Shown piece by piece: positions 57,401 to 64,000 of a stretch of DNA of 64,000 nt. This stretch comes from Diadema setosum (taxonomy: Eukaryota > Echinodermata > Echinoidea > Diadematoida > Diadematidae). The stretch lies in contig NC_092685.1 in the NCBI RefSeq assembly GCF_964275005.1, positions 9,449,654-9,513,653 on the forward strand, in the 5' to 3' direction. The first letter of the stretch is position 1; each line of letters opens with the position of its first letter. A program made the position numbers and the translations under genes. A model generated the notes under the pieces. It did no database searches and was not told where the DNA came from. It saw only the letters and a list, made by a program, of their open reading frames with translations.

Positions 57401-60400
57401 CACAGCCAGTCCAAGGACTTTGTGGCCCTCCTCACCCAGATGCTGCACACGCCCTGGGTGACGGAGAACATGGTGGAGCCTGCCTCCAAGGAGGAGGAGA
57501 GTAAGGAGGACAAACAGGCCACACCCAAGGGGCCAGGAGAGCCTGGTGAGGCCAAGGTTGGTGGTCGAGGGGCGGCAGCAGCACACAAGAAAAATGAAAA
57601 CAGCTCTCTGCGGAAGAGATCTATTGGACACAAGTGCACAGCAAATTATGAGGTAAGCTGGCCAACGTTCAAACAGATGTGTTAATTCCAATTGACTCTA
57701 TGTAAAACGTATGCAAAGCAGTCAATCAATATTATTTATTGATACTTCTATATTCAGGCATAATTGTGCATGTATACTTTGTGCTGTAGAGACTATTGGG
57801 AATACAATATGAGATTCAGGTTTCTACCAACCTTTAGTAATTTGCTGGCTAGCTGTTGTCCACTCCTGTGGACCTCTTAGAGCCAACTGGATTACACCAT
57901 TTCTCTAGCACTGCCTGCTTGTTTTTTTATCATTGAGCTGAAGATTGATGATAAATTGTATCTGGAATCCCTATTGAGTGTGGGCTTGATTCTCTTGATC
58001 CTGATGGACTTTTACTTTTCTTTGCCAAAAATTTCCTTTTTTGGCAGGAAAAAATAGGGAATGTTTGGCAGTTACTATGTATGTAATTACATATGTCGTT
58101 GCCTTCTTTTTTTGATCTTTCCAATAAGTGGCCAAATCCAACTCCCCTCGACATTCAAGCAATTCATTTCATATCTAAAGTAGCTAATTGCTTTTCTCCA
58201 TTGGCTCCTTGAGTCATGTTTCTTTTGTTATGTGTTTTTCACAAGCCTACATAACAACAGTAACAGTGAAAATGATAGACACACATGATTCCAAGTTTTG
58301 TGTGTCCACTCTTCTCATCCCCAGGCCATGGGCACCAATGGCTGCAAGATGACCTCTTGCACCCTGTGTGAGCTGTGGGCACTCTGGTTCCAGCTCTCCC
58401 TCAAGCTGCTGGAGCGCATTGCCCCGGGTGGCGAGACCAAGGTGTGCGACATGCCGGATGTCTCGGAGTACCAGTTTGAGCGCTGTCTGGAGGAGGCACT
58501 CACCATCTGTAAGACCAATGATGTCAAGGGCAAGAAGAACCGCGGCATTATGGACCGTGGGATGAGCAAGCACAAGAAGCTGACCAAGGTAAAACCATGA
58601 GGATAAGGAAGAATGAATGATAGAGTTGGAATGAAGAGGAATAGAGAGAAGAAGAAATATTGGGTATTTTCAAAATCTGTTCATGAAATCATATGACACT
58701 CATTAACATTATGAGTATGGGGTGCAATGTATACTCATTCCCCCCCCCAAAAAAAAAAAAAAAAATAAAATAAATAAAGAAGAAGAAGAAAAAGTTGTGG
58801 TATATTGTGACTCTTTCATTGTGACTTTGACCATCAAGCTTTGGGCACACTTGAGTATCAAATGTGCCCTGATCGATTAAGTTGGTTGAATGTTCACTTA
58901 TGATCTCTTTGGCCCTTATTTCTCTAACTTTTCTCCTCACAAACATATGATTTGAGTTGATATCAAACTTTAAAACCATCTGTTAAATAATAAAAAGTTT
59001 TGGTACCTCAAAAGCTTCCCTGAATTTCCTTGTCTTGGTTTGTGTTTCAGGTTAAAGTACGTTGTCTGTGAGAATTACTCGCCCCAAAGTGCTCTCATGT
59101 CTTAGTAATCATGCAATAATGGTTTCGTACCAGAGCCAACGCTGTACAGCGTCGATAAATATTGTACGAAACCACTGACTGCGACCAGCAGCGTGCAGCC
59201 CATTGTACGCATAGCTAACTGCCACCAGCAGCCCCATACGCATAGCGTAATGGGGCTTCGCATTGCAGCATTCAGGATCATGACAGAATTAGTATCGCGG
59301 GTAAATGTCAACTTAAAATTCAAAGATTTCTTCGATTTGAAGACTTAACAATTAAGTTGAAGTACCATGTATTGAAAACAGGCTTCGAACAACGTTTGGT
59401 TCTGCCAATAGCCCCTTTCTTTTCGAATTGATGACTGAATGTGACTCGATCGGTCGAGAGGACCTTGGGAGAGCTACTAGTACATACACTGGATACCATG
59501 GCCAGCGCATGCGCACACAAACATCTTATCCGTTCATGGATTTGAAATTTGTGTGCATGTGATGTGTTCGCATGCACTGGCTGTAGTATTCAGTGTACTG
59601 TATGTAGCTCTCCTAAGGTCCTGTCGACCGAGTCACATTCAGTCATCAATTCGAACAGAAAGGGACTATAGGCAGAACCAAACGTTGCCCGAAGCCTGTT
59701 TTCAATACTTCAACTTAATTGGTAAGTCTTCAAATTGAAGAATTTATGGGATTTTAAGTTGACATTTACCCTGCGATACTAAATCTGTCATGATCCTGAA
59801 TGCTACAATGCGAAGCCCGATTACGCTATGGGTATGGGACTGCTGGTCGCTATGCGTATGGGGCTGCTGGTCGCAGTTAATTGCATGATTACTAAGACAT
59901 GAGAGCACTTTGGGGCGAGTAAGTCTCACAGTGTTAGTTATATGAAAGGTACTTTAACCTGAAACACAAACTAAGACAAGGAAATTCAAGGACACTTTTG
60001 AGGTACCAAAACTTTTTATTATCTTTAAATGTTGATGTCTGCACTAGTTTGGAATTGTTTGTGCTATATCGAGTGAAACTTTTCTGCACAAATACATGTA
60101 GAGACTACTAAAGTGATTATAATTCCTTAAAGCTGGCTTGAGCAGTTTTCTGAGTTATGTTGATTGAATTAATCATAGAATCCTTATTGTGTCTACCTAC
60201 TTTATGATAATTCATTTTTATTTTTATTTTTGAAGCTGGATGATTTTATTTGACTTTAAAAAGCTAATCAGTTTTATTCTAGCCTGTTGATTGTTGATGG
60301 TCTGTCCATCTTTTCAATACTGTGTTGTTCCTCTGTTGTTTTCTTGTTTTCTGAAACTTTACTGCACTGCTCAGATTTATGGATTTCCTGCATTCAAATT

Positions 60401-63400
60401 TTGACTCTCACAGTTCATTCTTCTTCTCACGATTTGTCCGTTTTCTTTTTTTTTTTAATCTCTCTCTGTCTCAGTACACAAGTCTTTTCACATCCCCATG
60501 AGTGCTCATATACTTTTACCATGTATCTTTTCTTCATATGAAATGTCAGTTGAATGTGGCCGTTCTGTTTCATTCAAGATATTATCTCACACTTGAAACA
60601 AATACATTTCTTTGGTTTTCCTTTACCAGTTTACATTTCACAATTTGCCATCTTGCACCAGTGCTTAATCTTGTTGTTTTGTCGTCTGTTTAAGTTTTCA
60701 GTTTTCATTTCTCATTTTCACCTCTTGAAAACTCTTTCCATTGTTCTCTTCTGTTGGTTGGAAATCACAGGGACTCACTGTCCCTGAGGTAAATATCAGT
60801 GGTGGAACTGTCCAATCAGAGTCTGTTTCGTTGACCTATGACCCCACCTATGCCACAATTTAGTTGCTACTTGCATTCCCATGCTGCTACTAGTTGCCAG
60901 AAGGAGCAAATGCACTAATAATGAAAAATAAGAAGTGACCACAACCGACATATATTATTTCCTTCCTGTCGTTCCTATTGTTCCTGTCTTGTGTCGTGGA
61001 TGGTTCTCGTTTGTGTTATTTGTCCATGAGATGCTTGTTTTCAAGAAGAAACAAATGTGGTCAAATTTGATGCAAGACACTACTGTGAAGACAGTTCTTG
61101 AATGCGTATGCTTGTTAGTCTTCTGTGTCCAGAGAATTGGTTCTTCTTGGTATGACATTAAATGTGAAAACACAGAGCAATTCCTTTTTGGCTATTGCAG
61201 TCAACCAACTGTTGAAAAGTCTATGTACTGGTAGAGTGTGTTGGACAACTGTGTAATCTTCCATTAGAACACTTATTTGACCATAAATTATGATGGGATG
61301 GTGTGAAAGAAAAGCTAACTGAGTAATGAAACTAACTGATTAACTAACCTTGTGACTGTATTTATGTTTTCAAGGGAATGTGTGTTCATAATGTTCGTAG
61401 TGCCCGCAATGGAGTGGTGCAGAGCTGCCCACAAATTTGTCTCATTCCGCAAACTATCATTGATTTGCCACGCTGGTTGTTAGTTCAGTTTGAATTACAA
61501 ACAAAAATGATGAACATGCTGTATCTTGTGACTGACATCAGAAGAGGAACTTGTATGTATTGAAATGTGACCTTATTACTAGAATGATTGAATTCTTCCC
61601 GATGTTTGTTAGTTCATTTCTCTGTGAAACACTTCACACAAATGTTCACCTTACTGATCACTTAGTGATAGGGACAGTAACGCATACTTTGATAACACAA
61701 ATTGTGAATGTGACCCAGTATATCTAATGAAACTGATGCTACCTGTATCCCTGTGCTACTTTTTCATTTGCACTGGCATGAAAGTGGACTAACAGGCCTT
61801 ACAGCTGTTAACCGGTTGAGACGAGTCCCGTGTAAACTCGGGCAGGTGTCTATGGGAAATGTGTGTTGTAGCAAAATCAAACCATCCTCAGCGGGTTAAT
61901 TGAAATGAAACCAATGTGAAGTAGCATGCAAGTCCTTGTCTTTCCAAGAATAATTAGAGATGTAATATATCTCGCAAACAAGAGTTAATTGGTCAATTTC
62001 AATGCCCTCATGCAGGAATCTGCTGAGATATAATTGTCTGATCAAAGTTCAGGTATCCTGGGCTGTTTAGTGGGTGACTTGGCATAGGCAGTAGTGATGC
62101 ATGCATGGTTTTTGACGGCTTTCATTCAAATTGATAAATTGTCTTAAAATCTGTTTATTAAGGTCTACTTTCTTCCAAGAGCTTTACTAGTATTCCTATA
62201 CAATGATGATTTGTCTTAATAGATTTAAAAACAATCATTTTATGTCGGCTGTCAAGTTTTAACAACTTTAATTGCCAGCATTGACAGAAGTAGTGAATTA
62301 GGACTGGATGCATTCTGAGAGGTTATGCTTTAATCCCCCACATAGAACAAGGCTGACTCCACAGCCCAGGGCTTGCTTGCTGCTACAGAGGTCCGCACTG
62401 AGGTGCTCAAGGCTGAGACCGTCCAGACTTTCTCACCTGTATCAAACCTGAAGGCAGAGAAGGAGAGGGCTGCCAAGAAGCCAGGACAAGGTGGCCTCAA
62501 ACCTCAGAAAGGTAAACCCCTCCTGCCTCCTAACAACACCAGTGAAAAGTTAGAAAAAAAAAAAAACTTAATAGAGAGGATAAAGCATGTCTTCATGCTC
62601 TGGAAGGGGCACTACTGTATATCCATGTCTCTGGCAATTTAAACCTTTACCAGCACTTCTCTTTCTACCTTTGTGTTTCATGCTGATTTGTATTCTCATC
62701 TTCATTCCATTAGGGATTATTTGTATGTGCACATGTATGTCAGATGCATATTATATTTCAGAGATGGCATTTGGACTGTCATTTATTCTGTGCTAGTTAT
62801 CCTGTTAGGTAATTGTCATCAAAACTCTGCCTGATCTCCATAGCATTTTAGTTGAGATGCCACTGATTCATATGCCCCTATGTGTCAAATGTATCAGAAT
62901 ATGGCCCGTACTAGAACCGCAAAATGGAATATGAAGGTTGATACCAGTATGCTTTTGTTTGTGAAATTGGCACAATAGCAATTATATTAATGGTATTCTC
63001 AACACAACATGACTTTCATATCTTTGTTATAAGCAAAATAAGGATAGTGGGAGGTGGCAGGTAATCTGTAATTCTGTGTTGTCCACCACGTGATGTATCT
63101 CTTTCATCCCAGACAGGAAAGACAGCAAAAGGCCGATCCCAACATGAGTGAAACCACTAGTGTTAACTGGCTGTCTTATGGCAAACAAGGGGACTAGACA
63201 GTCTGATTCACTTGATCAACTCTTTTGTTTTCTCAACATAAATGTAGTAAAACCATGACAAAGCTAAATGTGACAAGTGGAGCTACAAATTTTAAAACCA
63301 GAAATTTTCGCATGAATGAAACTTTCGCAAATATCGCGAAGAGCCATGATGCGTGAAAGTAAAATGCATGCCGAAGTTTTTGTCTAACAGTCTATTACAT

Positions 63401-63760
63401 GTAGTATATACTCGTATATTTCATGGCCGGCAATCCACGAAAACCATGAAAAAGGCCATCAGCTTCAATTCATGAAAGTTTCATGCCACAAATGTTTCTG
63501 GTTATACAGTACTATGTAACATATGGTCAAGGCCTGTATGTATATAGAAAAAAAAAAAAGGGGGGAGGGGAAAGAGGATGAATGGTAGCAGCTGACTTCT
63601 GTTGCCTAACTGTATGGATGTTCTTCCTCCCCCAGGAGACAAAAGCAAAGGTGGCAAGAGGGACCAGGACAAGTCCACCTGGCACACTGGCCATGGAGAC
63701 TTCACCATCAAGTTGGAGGAGCTGCCCAAATCCTTGCAGTTACTCTACATGCTGCTCCAG
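32399..63760 (+). CDS. UNC79: UNC79, NALCN channel complex subunit (N-terminal part)
   Basis: UNC79 is a very large HEAT-like scaffold that, with UNC80, supports the NALCN sodium-leak channel controlling neuronal resting excitability. Coding exons: 32399-32420, 36056-36176, 36967-37130, 37708-37878, 38683-38772, 39153-39208, 39632-39755, 40430-40494, 41121-41209, 41850-41919, 42504-42712, 43114-43204, 43798-43984, 45089-45120, 45646-45749, 45890-45977, 46668-46880, 47502-47837, 55076-55366, 57362-57652, 58325-58588, 60771-60788 (tentative), 62346-62511, 63636-63760. All junctions are AG/GT and in frame, giving about 1,129 codons of an expected ~2,500. Co-linear matches to vertebrate UNC79 include IDIANTLKYF, LFHYWP, PPPLYLC, GNKPVRYC, LFDIDMCPLPFS and GLEHS.SKD. 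Low-complexity Lys/Pro/Glu linkers in exons 47502, 55076 and 57362 are longer than in vertebrates. The gene continues off the right edge. Confidence 0.95.
32560..32640. repeat. Degenerate CCCTAA-like stretch in UNC79 intron 1
   Basis: AAGCCTAACCCTAATCCTCA and ATCATAACCCTAACCTTGAC resemble the animal telomere repeat CCCTAA, with many errors. It is short and may be coincidental. Confidence 0.35.
33600..34910 (-). pseudogene. Decayed Crypton-type tyrosine recombinase (DUF3504-like)
   Basis: Fragments of a YR-type recombinase lie in order on the minus strand inside UNC79 intron 1, broken by stops and frameshifts. An N-terminal TKKQIKYRLSVF segment lies near 34,775-34,830 and QFYTSAQNKKGE near 34,672-34,710. 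LVKLKESGKGSVKRHP leads to LDLSTGKGLQ near 34,420-34,520, and IMLRFAHHGRENL lies near 34,356-34,400. KCSWMWQRPEEKVSDEE lies near 34,120-34,180, then an eroded catalytic HxxR region, then a tail TDLPIFTDSQLERVMM near 33,690-33,740. The order and wording match Crypton/DUF3504 proteins as I know them. No intact catalytic domain remains. I did not reconstruct it. Confidence 0.7.
40430..42712 (+). CDS. UNC79: UNC79 cysteine-rich region (exons 8-11)
   Basis: Exons 40430-40494, 41121-41209, 41850-41919 and 42504-42712 encode a conserved Cys/His-rich block. It reads CQRSNC, then PPPLYLCSVC, KTCENKNC, FTCFASECTGQHG and VRYCLSCHHAMH. Spacing of CxxC and CxxCH pairs matches vertebrate UNC79 and suggests a zinc-binding module. 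That role is an inference from residue pattern; I know of no established function for the block. Confidence 0.85.
44057..44900 (+). mobile_element. Hairpin-ended element with four RFX X-box motifs
   Basis: It starts with an imperfect hairpin (TTATACCCCCGCCAAACGAA, then GTTTGAAGGGGGTAT), then a GGTCGGGC-type microsatellite (44,104-44,136). Four ~160-bp paragraphs follow, each containing GTTGCCATGGTAAC, at 44,261, 44,420, 44,581 and 44,744. It ends TTTGGCGGGGGTATAA...AGCGACATTTCTAG. It fills most of the 1.1-kb UNC79 intron 43,985-45,088. No ORF is present. Confidence 0.8.
46505..46572. repeat. (CAT)n microsatellite
   Basis: Nearly pure CAT/ATC repeats of about 68 bp lie in a UNC79 intron, with CTT interruptions near each end. 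Confidence 0.95.
47977..48206 (+). mobile_element. Truncated copy of the GCCTCCGCC-hairpin element
   Basis: It begins ATGCCTCCGCCAACGAAGTG and GCCGGAGGCATTATG, then a (GTCC)n microsatellite (48,024-48,056). It continues into ACATCAAACTTGGTATGAGG and GGGTCAAAGGTCAAAGGTCA. It is nearly identical to the first ~190 bp of the copy at 53,803 and lacks the 3' end. It lies just after the donor of UNC79 exon 47502-47837. Confidence 0.85.
48417..48448. repeat. (CA)n microsatellite
   Basis: A pure CA run of about 32 bp lies in UNC79 intron 47,838-55,075. Confidence 0.95.
48925..49115. repeat. GC-rich GGCCCAAGTGG minisatellite
   Basis: About 190 bp of GGCCCAGTGGCCCAAGTGGG-type units, strongly biased to G and C in an AT-rich intron. 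The open frames on both strands read as collagen-like Gly-Pro repeats. They are by-products of the ~9-12-bp period, not genes. Confidence 0.85.
49132..49357. repeat. 113-bp tandem duplication
   Basis: Two copies start CAGTCATGACTTGCTGTGAT (49,132 and 49,245) and differ at only a few bases. Each itself contains a partial repeat of ATTATGTAAATACACTGTAC. It sits beside the minisatellite, inside a UNC79 intron. Confidence 0.9.
49355..49520 (+). mobile_element. Short interspersed repeat, copy shared with 31.5 kb
   Basis: ACAGCCCAGTCGCTGTA, GACAGGGCTGTACC and TTTTTTGTCACCTCAAACGC match 31,545-31,700 in the same order. A weaker relative near 29,560-29,655 has ACAGCCCTGTCGCTGTA and CACCTCAAACTGAC. 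The head forms a hairpin (AGTCGCTGTA...CGCGACAGGGCTGT). This may be a SINE-like or MITE-like family. I see no clear Pol III A/B boxes. Confidence 0.5.
50152..50268 (+). mobile_element. Left half of a hairpin element split by a LINE
   Basis: ACCTCCGCCAAGGGGGAAGG TTATGTTTTCG, then (GTTT)n(AGTT)n and CAAAATAACTCAAAAAGTAG, form the 5' part of a family whose right part resumes at about 52,416 beyond the LINE. Its inverted partner CTTGGCGGAGG is at 52,753. Confidence 0.7.
50270..52412 (-). mobile_element. 5'-truncated CR1/L2-like LINE with reverse transcriptase ORF
   Basis: A frame open from about 52,405 to 50,576 encodes a connector region and a full RT domain. Motifs, numbered from 52,195, are HYRPVSNLP (140-148), LDLSSAFDTVNH (211-222), PQGSVGGP (270-277), YADD (301-304) and LNQEKSELLF. 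The endonuclease domain is missing. A TAG at 50,573-50,575 interrupts the frame; beyond it the same frame continues for ~40 codons (AGPYLWNQLPQAIRHI) to a TAG near 50,450. The 3' end carries TGGCGCATTATAAGTACCCT and ATTATCATTATTAT-type repeats, as in CR1/L2 elements. It lies antisense in a UNC79 intron. Clade assignment is by motif only. Confidence 0.9.
52416..52790 (+). mobile_element. Right half of the LINE-split element
   Basis: It resumes with GATGATCAAATTTTGGTAGTGATC, then a segment (52,618-52,785) that matches 18,075-18,261. It ends GCTTGGCGGAGGTCTGCGCT...GTGCTTCTGTAGTTTTG. CTTGGCGGAGG is the inverse of CCTCCGCCAAG at 50,154, supporting a single element interrupted by the LINE. Confidence 0.7.
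53000..53095. repeat. (AGT)n/(AAT)n simple repeat with LINE-tail-like end
   Basis: Imperfect AGT triplets grade into AATAATGATAATAGTGGC, followed by GTATAGCGCACAGGTCCGC. This resembles the 3' tails of CR1/L2-like elements and may be a short remnant of one in the antisense direction. Confidence 0.6.
53537..53726 (+). mobile_element. Short hairpin-ended element (GTATCCCCCGAAC type)
   Basis: It starts GTATCCCCCGAACAGAGTTC with a GGAGGATAC partner, an imperfect hairpin, and ends near GTTCAGTCTAGTTATAC. The design matches the elements at 44,057 and 53,803, but the sequence between differs. It is probably a truncated member of a related family. Confidence 0.55.
53803..54787 (+). mobile_element. 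Full-length hairpin element with DR1-like motifs
   Basis: The 5' hairpin is ATGCTTCCGCCAACGAAGTG/GCCGGAGGCAT, then a short GTCCGTCC. Several paragraphs follow with AGGTCAAAGGTCA-type motifs (near 53,970, 54,130-54,155, 54,283-54,305 and 54,424-54,438). The end is GTATGGCGGAGGCATATCAG...AGCGATATATCTAG at 54,787. It is ~985 bp, non-coding, in UNC79 intron 47,838-55,075. Confidence 0.8.
58987..60022. mobile_element. ~1.04-kb foldback element in a UNC79 intron
   Basis: Almost the whole segment is an inverted repeat. The left end ATAATAAAAAGTTTTGGTAC pairs with GTACCAAAACTTTTTATTAT at the right end. Further pairs are CTCGCCCCAAAGTGCTCTCA with its inverse at about 59,900-59,920, and CAAACGTTNNNCGAAGCC with its partner. 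Arms are ~500 nt, visibly similar with small indels, and centred near 59,520. The frames at 59,320-59,577 and 59,553-59,738 are mirror products of the palindrome. It has no transposase. Confidence 0.9.
60771..60788 (+). CDS. UNC79: Possible 18-nt UNC79 microexon
   Basis: A pyrimidine-bearing acceptor (GGAAATCACAG) precedes GGACTCACTGTCCCTGAG, followed by donor GTAAAT. It would add six residues (GLTVPE) in frame between exons 58325-58588 and 62346-62511, both phase 0. The gene also reads correctly without it, so it may be alternative or false. Confidence 0.35.
63290..63515. mobile_element. Diverged relative of the 3.1-kb MITE
   Basis: It shares TCGCATGAATGAAA, GTAAAATGCATGC and TTCATGCCAC-type blocks with 3,144-3,356 and ends TTATACAGTA. 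It lies in the last UNC79 intron of the window, 120 bp before exon 63636-63760. Confidence 0.5.
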
Positions 63761-64000
63761 GTGTGTATTTACACAGGGCTAAAGAGTAATATGGAACCAA
63801 AGGGCAAAAAAACACTCTTTGCTGGACACTATGCTTGATTCATAGGTGTAACTGCAACAGACTTTCCAAATGAAACTTGACTGGGAGACAGCATACGTAT
63901 ATCATTTAGTTATTTTTTTTTACATTATGTTCTGGAAACTTTACTGCAAAATTATCATGACAGATGGTTCGCACTATTAAGTCAGTAAATAAATGAAGGG

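Noticed and set aside
59320..59738. Two similar frames resembling a repeated protein
   Set aside because: They are the two arms of the foldback element read in opposite directions.
61376..61563. Exon-like open frame after a TTTTCAAG acceptor in UNC79
   Set aside because: Ends in an in-frame stop; the only plausible donor breaks phase with exon 62346-62511; no match to vertebrate UNC79 at this point.

Overview
This is a stretch of animal nuclear DNA. It is AT-rich, its genes are split by GT-AG introns, and it is packed with transposon relics. The best clue to the organism is an intronless histone H2B at 24,985-25,392. Its N-terminal tail carries three Ser-Pro-x-Lys repeats, a hallmark of sea urchin sperm-type H2B, so I infer an echinoid or close echinoderm relative. 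Species cannot be settled from the window alone.

Layout. (1) 1-9,940, minus strand: the first ten coding exons of SEC23, the COPII inner-coat protein; its 3' part runs off the left edge. (2) 9,941-24,800: gene-poor and repeat-rich. It holds a ~2.7 kb array of ~270-bp units inside a larger element bounded by inverted GGCGTAGCCAGG motifs, several inverted-repeat elements, nested MITEs, and an element carrying repeated TGACCTTTGACC motifs. (3) 24,819-25,430: a complete solitary sperm-type H2B gene with two inverted CCAAT boxes, an octamer, a TATA box and a 3' histone stem-loop. (4) 25,450-32,398: intergenic, with a palindrome-rich tract, a diverged ~1.1 kb tandem duplication and a pogo/Tigger-like element. 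(5) 32,399 to the right edge, plus strand: the first ~1,129 codons of UNC79, a large auxiliary subunit of the NALCN sodium-leak channel complex, in 23-24 coding exons. Every junction I propose keeps the reading frame, and the tiny first exon encodes MSTKAEQ, as in vertebrate UNC79. The gene continues past the window.

UNC79 introns hold much of the interesting mobile DNA: a decayed Crypton-type tyrosine recombinase (intron 1), an element with four identical copies of the RFX X-box GTTGCCATGGTAAC, a 5'-truncated LINE interrupting another element, DR1-like nuclear-receptor motif arrays, and a ~1 kb foldback. At least five elements share a 3' end of the form TCTAGTT. Most of these also share a G/C-rich 5' hairpin followed by simple repeats, which suggests one non-autonomous (Helitron/Helentron-like) superfamily whose members carry different transcription-factor motif arrays.

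The three genes are functionally unrelated (secretion, sperm chromatin, neuronal excitability); nothing suggests an operon or a gene cluster.
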